Source: Candidatus Dependentiae bacterium
GTDB taxonomy: Bacteria > Babelota > Babeliae > Babelales > RVW-14
NCBI GenBank assembly: GCA_018266175.1
Contig: JAFEAY010000028.1
Location: forward strand, 57,716 to 121,715
Direction of reading: 5' to 3'
DNA: 64,000 nt
Below the pieces are notes generated by a model. The model was not told the DNA's origin and did not search any database. It saw only the letters and a list, made by a program, of their open reading frames with translations. Made by a program: the position numbers and the translations under genes. Positions within the stretch are counted from its first letter, which is position 1; each line of letters begins with the position of its first letter. Of the stretch, positions 19,001 through 27,123 are shown one piece after another.

Positions 19001-19466
19001 TCCAGCTCCAGTTGTCGTAGAGCCTCAACCTGAGCCGATTGTTCCGGTTGCTCCAATTATTCCAGCGGTTATTGAATTACCTAAAAAAGAGGTTGTGCCC
19101 GAAGTTATAAGCTTGCCAGCTCGTGCACCAGAGCCCGTAGTCGAAGTGCCTGTAGTTCCCGTTATTCCTGTTGCACCTGTTACTCCAAGAAAAAAACCTC
19201 TTGCAAAGAAAGCTGTTAAAAAACCAGCAAAACGCAAAAAGGCTGCAAAGAAAAAGAAGCCAGCAAAGAAAAAGAAAACGGCGAAGCGTAAGAAGCCTGC
19301 GAAGAAAAAGCGAACTTCACGCAAGGCAGAGCCTCAGAAGAAGGGTACCCATAGAATGCAAATTCAAGCTGCTCAATTTGTATCAGGCGACAAAAAAACA
19401 GCTGCACGAGAAAAACGTAACTTGCGTACGATGAAGAAAAGAAGACGAGCACAAATGGCAGAATAG
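16077..19466 (+). CDS. Giant exported helical / trefoil-like / FAMeT-like protein with lysine tail
   Basis: 1129 residues, ATG after CGAGGAGAAGTA. Order: signal peptide (about 1-29); amphipathic helical region (about 40-400) with apolipophorin-like Leu/Lys spacing; two trefoil-like copies (about 438-590 and 591-770, with IIAIRSYKESPGQGRYLSV and VVAIKSLKDPSNPKYLAV, then FIVTRFGNVMGLKS and FYVVRNDNWLGFKT); a FAMeT-like domain (about 775-925, FLPAYHGKNEIQFNQAWKFP, FWIRLKDGELSVGKG); a Pro/Val/Glu linker (about 930-1040); a Lys/Arg/Ala tail (about 1040-1090) and a basic end. The next gene is a paralogue without linker and tail. The linker resembles TonB-type envelope-spanning spacers in composition. 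Function is unknown; a surface or host-directed binding protein is inferred. Confidence 0.8.
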   Translation: MKKLLQIFLKNCLLLLLVGAFSHQEINAATVDVQAGADEAVSGLPRQGGSQLSAWGKQSSSAVASSDVVAKLEEDLSSLLLKRVADFVKPLVSALKPATMELLSVTSQEVMKTILANQTFIDPEILGILKEPAMQLISLTKDVAGMLAGTPATSVDDWFAKLDSLKDELVGHLKVLGLTPGSNADQAVKKILKSVTSLENVMNLFQGDIATELKKRIEAIKKPISAAAGQLLAGLPPETVERLLVPLKALQGDIAQALKGELDSFKKVIFQKLPQSLLQTIKLKTKLLVEKIQEDPSMLPSDLRRAGELLLERIEIFSNPIEKIPGKIVNAMRHDLKKIQEALGGKNKSGAEEVALDLTRSLDDAAQMIPEAPSRDVSGQGASQPTQPKKGFLGSLISRVKKDISSTTREVVGSITGGAVIESQPGEKPSALFSDLSDGSIIAIRSYKESPGQGRYLSVVDGYIKPVGTSKTETAAQFIVTRFGNVMGLKSKATGKFVTCDSTTFEVTCLGKDFYSDTADAAHFVPVGNRIDRMWLKNNKANAFLSVRKSSDGGIVMARDESGKPAQAANWGRLAIDIIKQPNEPLAAFTDALNLLPAGVVVAIKSLKDPSNPKYLAVDMSQTKDRFFVRATGTNKNDPACQFYVVRNDNWLGFKTHGWKSLCAEPVMHRVKFIERSDTLASSIEHWELHPEKDGSLKSVWLQNRSSQGYLTVPDGAWTNNLVWTAFAQVKNPLAKSVKGAPKFIMQPAGRGDNGRFEIEIVKPIPDDVNGGGSTFTFLPAYHGKNEIQFNQAWKFPAGDLELVLKDIQAENNVYINLSPVMGKSSASLRILLGREKNSSSSIRFGDDELLNVKDTSGVVVKSPAAFWIRLKDGELSVGKGTEFGAGLIGKVQIDKTAAANITYLGLGGSIEPVLYRSVSMNRAHEETPVVVTPVVPEPVIEPVIPAVPVTQETKVEPVIPVTQVTPEPKVEPIIPAPVVVEPQPEPIVPVAPIIPAVIELPKKEVVPEVISLPARAPEPVVEVPVVPVIPVAPVTPRKKPLAKKAVKKPAKRKKAAKKKKPAKKKKTAKRKKPAKKKRTSRKAEPQKKGTHRMQIQAAQFVSGDKKTAAREKRNLRTMKKRRRAQMAE

Positions 19467-19491
19467 CAATTGTAAAATCTAAGTTCTCACC

Positions 19492-19523
19492 AGGCTCTCA
19501 AAAACTGAGAGCCTCTTTTTTTT
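19492..19523 (+). terminator. Intrinsic terminator
   Basis: A 9-bp perfect stem AGGCTCTCA/TGAGAGCCT with a 5-base loop is followed by CTTTTTTTT, 25 bases after the stop codon of the giant gene. Classic Rho-independent form. Confidence 0.9.
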
Positions 19524-19627
19524 GCGCTCTATTTTAGGTAAAAAAAATTACATAGCTCCGTGCCAAATTCTTTGTGTATCATGAAAGAACTTAAAGAGTT
19601 TTATTATTTTGTTATGAAAGGGAGTCG

Positions 19628-21730
19628 ATGAATTTTTTTTGGAGTAGGATGATACATCGTTTCGTGATGTTCTTAGTTTTGAGTAGCTATGGGCTTATTG
19701 ATGTAGTTTCTGCTGAGGGTGAAGTTGAACTATTGATGGAAGAGTTAGTTACGCCGATTGTGGAAAAGGTCGTTGAAACTGGCGTAAAAATGTTTGGAGA
19801 GAAGATTAAGGGCAAAAAGGAAGCCAAGCGATCAAAAGCGACTGAGGAGAAATTAACAGCATTAAAAAAAGTTTTTTTTGGAGAACTTGAAGATCGCGTT
19901 GCTCAATTGCATTCGAATATACCTTCAGTTTTACAAAGTTCCGATGCGCGCACTATACTTAAAGAACAGCTTGATTTTTTAAAAAGTCCTTTTCAGCCGC
20001 AGATTGTTTTTCCAGGATTTTCACTTGCACGAGGGCTTACTTCTACAATTTACCATAATTTGTTTATGTATGTTAAGCGTGCGCAGCAGGCCTGTTTAGA
20101 CGATCTTGAGCAACTTATTTTGCAGAAGCAGGCTCCAGCACATGAAGTTTTTATCGGTATGATTCAGCGATTTAAAGATCGCATAGCACAGGAATCTTCA
20201 TATTTAGTTGATAATGTGGTTGTACCCATTGATCCTAAAAAAGAGGGGATTATTGCTCCTCCAACCATTAAAGTTGTTCGTAAGCAATTGGGCAGCCCAA
20301 AAACAATGTTTGATGAAATTGTTGAAGGGTCTGTTGTAGCCCTTAAATCATCAATCCAAAGTACTGGCCAAGGAAAATATCTTGCACAAGAGGCTGGTAG
20401 TCTTAAAGCAATCAGAAGCAAGGCATCATCAGATGATCGATCTCAATTTTTGGTTGAGCGATATGGTCGATGGATTGGCTTAAAAGGTGCTGATGGATAT
20501 GTTGGTGTTACAAGTACAACAAAAGAAGTGACATGTTCATTCCAAAAATTTGCACCTGAAACTCGATGGGTATTGGAGGGGCAAGAACTTGGCTCTGTTG
20601 TTTTGAAAAACGAAAAAACAGGACTTGTTCTGACAGTTGAAAATAATGCTGCGATTGGTGCAACAAGTAAGATAACTCCTGATGCTTCATTTGAATGCGA
20701 AGTTCTTGGCAGACCTTGGAATCCACCAGCGTATTCATTGCCGTTGCTTAAACAGCTGCCCGCAGGTACAAAAGTTGCTTTTAAAGTTAAAGGGCAGGAA
20801 AATTATTTAAGCCTTGATAATAAAGGGTTTATTACCGCATCGGGCAAATCGAGCAATGACTGGCGTAGTCAGTTTTATGTTATGAGATTTGGTAATTATG
20901 TTGGCTTTAAGTTGAATGGGTGGAAAAATATTTGTACCGACCCGGTCTCACAAATGGTTTATGTTGCTCAGCGTTCACACATGCTTTACAGTACAACAGA
21001 GCAGTGGGTGATTGATGCTGATGATAAAAGTGATTTAAAATCTGTACGGTTAATCAATCGAGCTACAGCAGGGTACCTATGTTTGCCAAAAGAAAATTGG
21101 GCTGAAGGAAAGGCTGCAACTGCACAGGTGCGTACTCCAAATCCAATACAATTGATCTCTTCACTGGCAACATTGCCGGACTATATTGCTCAAGCTGCAA
21201 CAAAAGAGCAAGCGCTTACTTTAGAAATTGAAATTATCAAGCCGGCTCCTCGTGATATTATTGCGGGTGAAAAATCTTTGAGCTTTCTTCCTGCTATCCA
21301 TGGAAAAGATACTCTTTTATGGAGTCAAAATTGGAAATTTCAACCCGGACAGCTGTCATTGATTTTGAGTAATGTCCAAGCTCAAGCAGGAATTTTGATT
21401 GCTCTTTCAGATGATGATATTAAAACAAAAAACACTGTTTATATTTTGATCGGGGATCAACAAAATAGTCGCAGTGGAATTCGTGTTTTTGGTTCTATGG
21501 CGGCTTCTGTTACTCAGCCACAAAATCATGATGCGATTATAACAGCTCCTCAAGGTGAGGTGTTATGGGTTACTTTGCAAGACGCTATTATATCTTTTGG
21601 TAAGGGTAATGTTCCGGGCGCAAGACAAATTGCAAGTGTTCAGCTTGAAGCATCAGTTTCCAAAAAACTTTCATATTTTGGTCTTGGTGGAGGTGGAAAT
21701 CCAGTTTCATTTGGATCAATTTCATACTAA
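19628..21730 (+). CDS. Exported trefoil-like / FAMeT-like protein without lysine tail
   Basis: 700 residues, ATG after AAAGGGAGTCG. A signal peptide (about 1-30) and a helical region (about 35-225, with the basic cluster GKKEAKRSKATEEK) lead into two trefoil-like copies (about 235-370 and 375-530: VVALKSSIQSTGQGKYLAQ, FLVERYGRWIGLKG; TKVAFKVKGQENYLSL, FYVMRFGNYVGFKL) and one FAMeT-like domain (about 550-698: FLPAIHGKDTLLWSQNWKF, ILIGDQQNSRSGIRV, WVTLQDAIISFGKG). The last residues are the end of that domain, so the tail is absent rather than cut. A nitroreductase gene follows after 11 bases and may be co-transcribed. Paralogue of the preceding gene; binding function is inferred. Confidence 0.8.
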   Translation: MNFFWSRMIHRFVMFLVLSSYGLIDVVSAEGEVELLMEELVTPIVEKVVETGVKMFGEKIKGKKEAKRSKATEEKLTALKKVFFGELEDRVAQLHSNIPSVLQSSDARTILKEQLDFLKSPFQPQIVFPGFSLARGLTSTIYHNLFMYVKRAQQACLDDLEQLILQKQAPAHEVFIGMIQRFKDRIAQESSYLVDNVVVPIDPKKEGIIAPPTIKVVRKQLGSPKTMFDEIVEGSVVALKSSIQSTGQGKYLAQEAGSLKAIRSKASSDDRSQFLVERYGRWIGLKGADGYVGVTSTTKEVTCSFQKFAPETRWVLEGQELGSVVLKNEKTGLVLTVENNAAIGATSKITPDASFECEVLGRPWNPPAYSLPLLKQLPAGTKVAFKVKGQENYLSLDNKGFITASGKSSNDWRSQFYVMRFGNYVGFKLNGWKNICTDPVSQMVYVAQRSHMLYSTTEQWVIDADDKSDLKSVRLINRATAGYLCLPKENWAEGKAATAQVRTPNPIQLISSLATLPDYIAQAATKEQALTLEIEIIKPAPRDIIAGEKSLSFLPAIHGKDTLLWSQNWKFQPGQLSLILSNVQAQAGILIALSDDDIKTKNTVYILIGDQQNSRSGIRVFGSMAASVTQPQNHDAIITAPQGEVLWVTLQDAIISFGKGNVPGARQIASVQLEASVSKKLSYFGLGGGGNPVSFGSISY

Positions 21731-21741
21731 AAGGAAAATTC

Positions 21742-22329
21742 ATGTCACATAAAAATAATAGAAAATCTGATTTTACTGTTCATGAAATGTTTTTGAATCG
21801 ATGGTCACCTCGTGCAATGTCTGGAGAATCGATTGAACTTAAAGAGTTGCTCACATTATTTGAAGCTGGTCGCTGGGCACCATCATCATATAATGGTCAA
21901 CCATGGCGGTTCATTTATGCATTACGTCAGACTTCAGCATGGGATAAACTTTTTAACGTGATGATTAAGTTTAATCAAGACTGGGCAAAAAATGCCAGCG
22001 CGCTTGTTGTTGTCATATCAAAAAAAACATTCGATTTTAATGGCAAGCCAGCACGTACGCATTCATTTGATGCCGGCTCTGCATGGATGAGTATTGCTTT
22101 GCAAGGTGAATTGAATGGCTTGGTTGTTCACGGCATGGAGGGCTTTGATTACGATCGAGCCAAAACTGAACTTAATATTCCTGATGACTATAACGTGGAA
22201 ATGATGTTTGCAGTTGGGAAGCCTGGCAAGAAAGAAGATTTGCCTCAAGAGATGCAAGAGCGTGAAGTGCCTTCTGATCGGAAAAAGCTTGAGGAATTAA
22301 TTTTTGAAGGTTCTTTTGTAAGTAAATAG
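21742..22329 (+). CDS. Nitroreductase-family flavoprotein
   Basis: 195 residues. The family uses FMN and NAD(P)H to reduce nitro groups, quinones or similar substrates in the cytoplasm. Seen here: RWSPRAMSGE near the N-terminus and WAPSSYNGQPWRF (FMN-binding face), DAGSAWMSIALQGELNG in the middle, and a GKP turn near the end. Length is typical of the short, coenzyme F420-independent nitroreductases. The start has AAAAGGAAAATTC upstream and lies 11 bases after the stop of the exported trefoil-like protein, so the two may share a transcript. The natural substrate cannot be told from the sequence. Confidence 0.88.
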   Translation: MSHKNNRKSDFTVHEMFLNRWSPRAMSGESIELKELLTLFEAGRWAPSSYNGQPWRFIYALRQTSAWDKLFNVMIKFNQDWAKNASALVVVISKKTFDFNGKPARTHSFDAGSAWMSIALQGELNGLVVHGMEGFDYDRAKTELNIPDDYNVEMMFAVGKPGKKEDLPQEMQEREVPSDRKKLEELIFEGSFVSK

Positions 22330-22332
22330 AAA

Positions 22333-22368
22333 TACGAATGGGGTTGCGGATACTCAACCCCATTCGTA
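22333..22368. terminator. Hairpin between convergent genes
   Basis: A 14-bp perfect stem (TACGAATGGGGTTG and its complement) with an 8-base loop directly follows the nitroreductase stop and is followed by CATATTTTTC. It can serve the rightward gene; the leftward gene ends 57 bases away. Confidence 0.75.
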
Positions 22369-22425
22369 CATATTTTTCTGTCTGAGTGAAACTTTTTATT
22401 GTGCAGTAAAGTGATCTTTGGTTCT

Positions 22426-23136
22426 TTACCAGGGACCATCAAACTCAATGCCTGCTTCGCATCGATTACCATTAAAAATATTCGAGGTGATAGGGTAATA
22501 AGAACGAGCTTGATGATTAATGACATTGCGGTCTTTGTTCTTGTTATGCTGAAGCATCGATTCAAGAAAATCGCTTACTTCTTTATGATTACTAAAAACA
22601 GACCTTATTATTATGCGTTGAGCTGTGCTGAGGCGTAATATTATTTGCCATTCCGGTGCTTGAGCAGATCTCATGTAACCGGCATATTGCTTCATAATCT
22701 CATCAATATCGTTCAATACTTGGCTGAGATATTTTCCATGAAGTTTATAATTATTGCCATACAATTTTTCGCACAAAGCCTTTCCAGAATGGCTACAAAA
22801 ATGAAAATCAAGCCTATTCCAAAGATCTGATTTATCAGGTAGGTAAATAACCACCTGTTTCATTGCTTCAGGCAACTGAGGGCTTAGCATCTGAGAATTA
22901 TCGGAAAGTATTGGCTCGCTTACATGATCAGCATTATTAATGTTTGAATCAGATTCCTCATCAAGTTGATCGGCTTTTTTTATTTCCAGATTTTTTTTCT
23001 TGGAGCGTCCTTGCTGACGTCTGCCAGCACGTGTTTTTTCTAGTGATGGAAAATTTTCTTCAGAATCAATATCAAAATTCATCGCATGTGTCGAACCCAT
23101 AATACTGAGCATTACGACAAGAACACATTTCTTCAT
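22426..23136 (-). CDS. Exported protein of unknown function
   Basis: 236 residues. A clear signal peptide (about 1-19, MLSIMGSTHAM) is followed by a basic patch (RAGRRQQGRSKKKN, about 37-50), an acidic/Asn linker, and a folded-looking domain (about 90-236) with Trp, Tyr and Cys: KSDLWNRLDFHFCSHSGKA and EWQIILRLSTAQRIIIRS. No family was recognised. The domain layout, two-stranded then helical, might be an RNase-toxin-like or colicin-like fold, but nothing proves it. The start has GGGGATAAAGT upstream and lies 17 bases after the stop of the membrane protein gene, so they likely form one operon read leftwards. Confidence 0.65.
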   Translation of the reverse strand: MKKCVLVVMLSIMGSTHAMNFDIDSEENFPSLEKTRAGRRQQGRSKKKNLEIKKADQLDEESDSNINNADHVSEPILSDNSQMLSPQLPEAMKQVVIYLPDKSDLWNRLDFHFCSHSGKALCEKLYGNNYKLHGKYLSQVLNDIDEIMKQYAGYMRSAQAPEWQIILRLSTAQRIIIRSVFSNHKEVSDFLESMLQHNKNKDRNVINHQARSYYPITSNIFNGNRCEAGIEFDGPW

Positions 23137-23153
23137 ACTTTATCCCCGTCCTT

Positions 23154-23849
23154 TTATCGGTGACTATTAAATAAAAATTGTTTTTTTAAAAACAAAAATT
23201 TTGTTGAAGCTATTTTTTGTACTACAAAAAATAATAGTGTCATCCCACTTGCAATAATCAATCGCTCAACTGCAACAACAGGCATCAATGCTATCCATTG
23301 TTCTGGTTTCATAGGGACGGTGAAAAGCCAAATGGTTGATCCAACGGCATGTGCAATAAATGTTGTGCTCAAAGCAACGGTGAATGTACTACTGCGACGG
23401 AAAAAGATATGTGCAGCATAAAAAACAATGGGAATAAGCCAGTACAAAGCGTAAAAAAAGCCTTGACCAACTGTAGGGTGTGTCATAAATAGTGCCATGC
23501 ATGAGGCGGGAAGAGCTGCCATCGTTAAAAAATATCCAAGGTGAGAAGCAAGAGTCTGTTTGCTCACAAACTGTGTATGCGTTGACCATGCTGTAACAGC
23601 AAGTAATGTTGGAATACCACCGGTAATTGGATACGAAGTCAATATCACTTTGGTTGCAAGAGCAAACGTTGTGATGATAATTGCTTGAGCTCCGCCAAAG
23701 AATGCGCCAAGCAGTGGTACTACAAAAAATATTACTGAAAAGTAAGCAAAACTTTTACCTACGATCATGCTGAATTTCAGTGTTGAGCTCAGTAATAAAA
23801 TGCAATAACTTAAGCAAAGTATACTTATTTTTTGAAGATTAAGGCTCAT
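23154..23849 (-). CDS. Six-helix membrane protein, possible ECF-type substrate-binding component
   Basis: 231 residues with about six hydrophobic segments (about 9-28, 34-70, 80-95, 105-125, 130-147, 160-180, 190-212). Small size, Gly-rich first loop (PLLGAFFGGAQA), and a glycine turn before the middle helices (TGGIPTLL) resemble S-components of energy-coupling-factor vitamin transporters, but I cannot place it in a named family. The ATP-binding partners are not nearby. It is first in a two-gene leftward operon behind a promoter and palindromic operator, which suggests regulated uptake of some nutrient. Membrane location is firm; transport role is inferred. Confidence 0.7.
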   Translation of the reverse strand: MSLNLQKISILCLSYCILLLSSTLKFSMIVGKSFAYFSVIFFVVPLLGAFFGGAQAIIITTFALATKVILTSYPITGGIPTLLAVTAWSTHTQFVSKQTLASHLGYFLTMAALPASCMALFMTHPTVGQGFFYALYWLIPIVFYAAHIFFRRSSTFTVALSTTFIAHAVGSTIWLFTVPMKPEQWIALMPVVAVERLIIASGMTLLFFVVQKIASTKFLFLKKQFLFNSHR

Positions 23850-23882
23850 GTTGCCCTTTCACTTTTTTTTAATGTCTCGATA

Positions 23883-23896
23883 AACTAACGTTAGTT
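23883..23896. promoter_or_regulatory. 14-bp perfect palindrome, candidate repressor operator
   Basis: AACTAACGTTAGTT is a perfect palindrome lying 4 bases downstream of the leftward -10 element of the membrane protein gene, that is over the probable transcription start. This is a classical place for a dimeric repressor. No regulator gene is adjacent. Confidence 0.5.
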
Positions 23897-23899
23897 GAT

Positions 23900-23928
23900 A
23901 GTATAGCGACATTATAAAGTGCTACCAA
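23900..23928 (-). promoter_or_regulatory. Promoter TTGGTA-N17-TATACT
   Basis: Read leftwards, TTGGTA (23923-23928) and TATACT (23900-23905) are separated by exactly 17 bases, and the start codon of the membrane protein follows about 50 bases later. It overlaps no gene. Confidence 0.6.
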
Positions 23929-23988
23929 GAGTACTGCGCTTTTTGATAGTAAAAAATAAAAAAAGTAAAACTATCCATAAAGGAGCGC

Positions 23989-24267
23989 ATGACTGGTTTT
24001 AGCTTGCTTTTAGTATTGGCTCTAAGTCAACCAATGCTTGATGATGCTGTTGATCAAAAAACTGTATCAGTTGAGTCATATCACGTGATACTTGTGCTTG
24101 ATGAATTTGATGACCAGCTTCCAGAGACACGGGATTTTATAGGGACTATAATCGAAGTACTTCTTGAAAAGTTGAAGTTGTTTATGCATGAGTGGGGGCA
24201 TATTTTGGTTATTAAAAATATTGATTGTATTGAGTTAACAAAAGAAGGCGTAAAAAATGAGTATTAA
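23989..24267 (+). CDS. Small protein of unknown function upstream of dcd
   Basis: 92 residues. The ATG has AAAGGAG at five bases, and the 3' end overlaps the start of dcd by 11 bases, so translation of the two is likely coupled. The N-terminus is hydrophobic ([12 protein letters not shown]) but short; the rest has alternating hydrophobic strands ([25 protein letters not shown]) that suggest a small alpha/beta fold. No family was recognised. Coupling to dCTP deaminase suggests a link with nucleotide metabolism, which is inference only. Confidence 0.6.
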   Translation: MTGFSLLLVLALSQPMLDDAVDQKTVSVESYHVILVLDEFDDQLPETRDFIGTIIEVLLEKLKLFMHEWGHILVIKNIDCIELTKEGVKNEY

Positions 24268-24823
24268 ACCAGACAGTTGGATTAGAAAGATGGCTCTTGA
24301 AAACGGAATGATTTCGCCGTTTGTTGATGGTCAAGTAAAAAATGCTGAAAATGGCAAAGTAGTGAGTTATGGTGTTTCAAGTTACGGTTACGACTTACGT
24401 GTTGCCAATGAGTTTAAGATTTTTACCAATGTTTATAATTCTATTGTTGATCCTAAAAATTTTACCGATGATGCATTTATTCAACGTGATGGCGATGTTT
24501 GTATTGTTCCACCAAACTCCTTTGCGCTTGCTCGTAGCGTTGAATATTTCAGAATTCCGCGCAACGTGCTGACCATTTGTTTAGGCAAATCAACCTATGC
24601 CCGTTGCGGTATTATTGTGAACGTGACGCCTTTTGAGCCTGAGTGGGAGGGTTACGTAACGATTGAAATTTCAAATACCACACCGCTTCCGGCAAAAATT
24701 TATGCCAACGAAGGCATTGCTCAAGTACTCTTTTTTGAGTCTGATGAGCGATGTGATGTTTCGTATGCTGACCGAAATGGAAAGTATATGAAGCAAGTGG
24801 GAATTACGCTTCCTCAAATGTGA
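24257..24823 (+). CDS. dcd: dCTP deaminase
   Basis: 188 residues, as usual for the family. It converts dCTP to dUTP, feeding thymidylate synthesis. The sequence shows SYGYDLRV near residue 38, the [20 protein letters not shown] block with the substrate-binding Ser-Thr-Tyr-Ala-Arg segment (about 115-135), the catalytic Glu in VTIEISN and the C-terminal [10 protein letters not shown] strand. Whether the enzyme is monofunctional or also acts as dUTPase cannot be decided by eye. The start has AAGAAGG upstream and overlaps the preceding small gene. Confidence 0.93.
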   Translation: MSIKPDSWIRKMALENGMISPFVDGQVKNAENGKVVSYGVSSYGYDLRVANEFKIFTNVYNSIVDPKNFTDDAFIQRDGDVCIVPPNSFALARSVEYFRIPRNVLTICLGKSTYARCGIIVNVTPFEPEWEGYVTIEISNTTPLPAKIYANEGIAQVLFFESDERCDVSYADRNGKYMKQVGITLPQM

Positions 24824-24918
24824 TAAAGCGTAAACGTTATTTGTTATAGCTTTACAATTGGGAGCTCATAGTTTAAGCACACGTGGTAATTGGTGTATAA
24901 AATTTAAGTGGAGAGCAT

Positions 24919-26502
24919 GTGAAAAAGTTGCCGATTGGTGAACAAACATTCAGTGAGCTTATAAACCCTAATACGTTATACGTTGATAAAACGCAATACT
25001 TATACAATTTAATTAGGCAAGGTCGAGGGCGCTATTTTTTTTCACGTCCTCGTCGTTTTGGTAAGTCGCTCACTTGCTCTACGCTCAGTGCTATTTTCAG
25101 CGGTTGCAAAGAACTTTTTAAAGACTTATGGATTGGTCAGAGTGATTACGAGTGGGTAGCTCGGCCAGTCTTATTCTTTGATTTTAGTCAAATTGATCAT
25201 AGAGCAGCAGATGTACTTACTCAAGGCCTCCATAGTTCACTTGATGCTCACGCTGAAAAATATAGCATTGTTCTTAAGGAAAAACTTCTTAAAGCAAAAT
25301 TTGCCGAACTTATTCAAACATTGGGTACAACAAAAGGTTCCGTCGTTGTTATTATTGATGAGTACGATAAACCCATTGTTGATCTTATTAATGATCTGGA
25401 GCAGGCAGAACTTTCGCGCAATGAATTAAAAGATTTTTATGGAACACTCAAAGGGAAAGACGTTGATGCCAATATGCACTTTCTCTTTATCACCGGCGTG
25501 AGTAAGTTTTCTAAAGTGGCGCTGTTTTCAGATCTTAATAATCTTGATGATTTAACCAACGACCACCGTACCGCAGCGCTTGTTGGCTATACTGATCAAG
25601 AAATTGACCGTTATTTAACTGAGCACATTCAAGCATTTGCTGAAAAAAGAGGCGAAAGCTATGAGCAAACGCGGCAGACGCTGAAGTCATGGTATAACGG
25701 TTACTGCTTTGTCGGTAACAACCTAAAAGTTTATAATCCCTTTTCTATGCATAATTGTTTAACAAAGCTTGATTTAAGAAATTACTGGTTTACGAGTGGA
25801 ACACCGAGTTTTTTAATGAAATTTATTGAAAAAAATCCACTCATTGCTGCTGATATTGAAATGGTGGAAGGCTCCTTTTTTGCAGAATCCAACCTAGACT
25901 CATTTACGCTTGATCTGTATTACCAAAATTACAGAACCCTCCTTTTGCAAACTGGCTACCTTACCTTTGCATCCGATTATGATTCAAACAAACGTGGCTA
26001 CAAGGTTGCGTACCCCAATGAGGAAGTGCGCTATTCAATGACCGAACAAATTATGCAGTTTGTTGGAGGTATCACACCGGAAAATTTTGGTGAGTTCGGC
26101 GACAGGTTCCGTCGTGCACTTGCAGCCGATGATCTTGGACTCTTTTGCAAGCACCTACAAGATTTCATCAAGCTTGTTCCTCACAATATTCGCGTTAATC
26201 GTGAAAAATTTTACCACCAAATTTTCTTTATGGTTTGTGTGCTTTTTGGCAGGAGACCACCTACTGAAGTGGCAACTGAAGAAGGGTTCATGGATCTTTT
26301 GCTGGAAGGAACCAAATATACCTTCGTTATCGAGTTTAAAAGAAATAGCACTCCAGAGATTGCCTTAAAACAGATTGAAGAAAAGCGCTACTGGGAGCCG
26401 TACGAGATACTCAAAACTAAAAAAGTTATTCTTGCTGGGATAACGTTTAATCAAACCAGTGATGGCATTGCGGTTTTGCATAAGACCAAAGAGCTTTTTT
26501 GA
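24919..26502 (+). CDS. AAA-ATPase-like / PD-(D/E)XK nuclease-like protein
   Basis: 527 residues from a GTG behind GTGGAGAGCAT. The N-terminal AAA-ATPase-like domain (PF09820 type) begins LPIGEQTFSELI, has YVDKTQYLYNLI, the phosphate-binding loop RPRRFGKSLTCS (about 43-54) and a Walker B-like VVIIDEYDKPIVDL (about 145-158). The C-terminal part (about 430-520) has the PD-(D/E)XK-9 pattern: DLLLEGTKYTFVIEFKRN, with the E-x-K of the nuclease core. Such proteins occur in many copies in host-associated and candidate-phylum genomes; their job is not known, though a mobile or defence role has been suggested. It stands alone, followed by a hairpin. Confidence 0.88.
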   Translation: MKKLPIGEQTFSELINPNTLYVDKTQYLYNLIRQGRGRYFFSRPRRFGKSLTCSTLSAIFSGCKELFKDLWIGQSDYEWVARPVLFFDFSQIDHRAADVLTQGLHSSLDAHAEKYSIVLKEKLLKAKFAELIQTLGTTKGSVVVIIDEYDKPIVDLINDLEQAELSRNELKDFYGTLKGKDVDANMHFLFITGVSKFSKVALFSDLNNLDDLTNDHRTAALVGYTDQEIDRYLTEHIQAFAEKRGESYEQTRQTLKSWYNGYCFVGNNLKVYNPFSMHNCLTKLDLRNYWFTSGTPSFLMKFIEKNPLIAADIEMVEGSFFAESNLDSFTLDLYYQNYRTLLLQTGYLTFASDYDSNKRGYKVAYPNEEVRYSMTEQIMQFVGGITPENFGEFGDRFRRALAADDLGLFCKHLQDFIKLVPHNIRVNREKFYHQIFFMVCVLFGRRPPTEVATEEGFMDLLLEGTKYTFVIEFKRNSTPEIALKQIEEKRYWEPYEILKTKKVILAGITFNQTSDGIAVLHKTKELF

Positions 26503-26513
26503 TTGGTATGAAT

Positions 26514-26541
26514 TTAAAAAGGGGAAGCTTTGCTTCCCCAG
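26514..26541 (-). terminator. Intrinsic terminator of the leftward membrane protein gene
   Basis: GGGGAAGC/GCTTCCCC with a 3-base loop; on the minus strand it is followed by TTTTTAAATTC. It ends the small membrane protein gene and probably also faces the end of the AAA-ATPase-like gene. Confidence 0.85.
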
Positions 26542-26552
26542 AATGTATCAAA

Positions 26553-27053
26553 TTAGTGATGATTTGAAATTCGTTTGACCGACTTGATATGTCCGACTCC
26601 GAAGAGAATAATGAGTCCGACTAGAAGCGACAAGAAGCGTAAAGCTTCAGTTAAATAGAACCAATAAAAATAGTATCCCTGGAAGATGGTTAAAATTCCT
26701 CCAAGAATGAGTCCTGATCCAACACCCATCCCGCAAATAAACATTCCTGCAATAATTGCACAAATGCCCATAAAAAGTGAAAAGAAGAAAAATGCCTGCG
26801 AGTGTTCTTCAACATGCTTTATATAGGCATTACGTAGTTGCATTTGATGTGTATACAGATTCTTTTTTTCTTCTTCGGATTCAGTTTGTTGAATCCGCTG
26901 TGCATAGTTTGGGATAGAATAACTTTGGGGTTGGGGGAACGATTTAATAAAAAGTCCTGTTGTATAGAAAACAAATAATGGAAGCAGAAGTGCTAACCCA
27001 AAGCAGACAATGCTTTCTTTAAGAATTTCAAACAAATGGTGACGAATATCCAT
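26553..27053 (-). CDS. Small multi-spanning membrane protein
   Basis: 166 residues from the ATG after AAAGGAGAGTTC; an upstream in-frame start lacks a ribosome site. It has one hydrophobic helix near the N-terminus (about 14-38), a soluble, Gln/Glu-rich loop (about 40-80, QQTESEEEKKN) and three close hydrophobic segments (about 83-103, 105-125, 130-155) with glycine runs (GMGVGSGLILGG). No family was recognised. It ends at a strong terminator and starts upstream of nothing else, so it is probably a single gene. Confidence 0.7.
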   Translation of the reverse strand: MDIRHHLFEILKESIVCFGLALLLPLFVFYTTGLFIKSFPQPQSYSIPNYAQRIQQTESEEEKKNLYTHQMQLRNAYIKHVEEHSQAFFFFSLFMGICAIIAGMFICGMGVGSGLILGGILTIFQGYYFYWFYLTEALRFLSLLVGLIILFGVGHIKSVKRISNHH

Positions 27054-27123
27054 GAACTCTCCTTTAAAGAAAATGAAACTAACCATTTTTTAGTATAGCC
27101 AAGTAGTTGGAGAGTGGAAGTTC

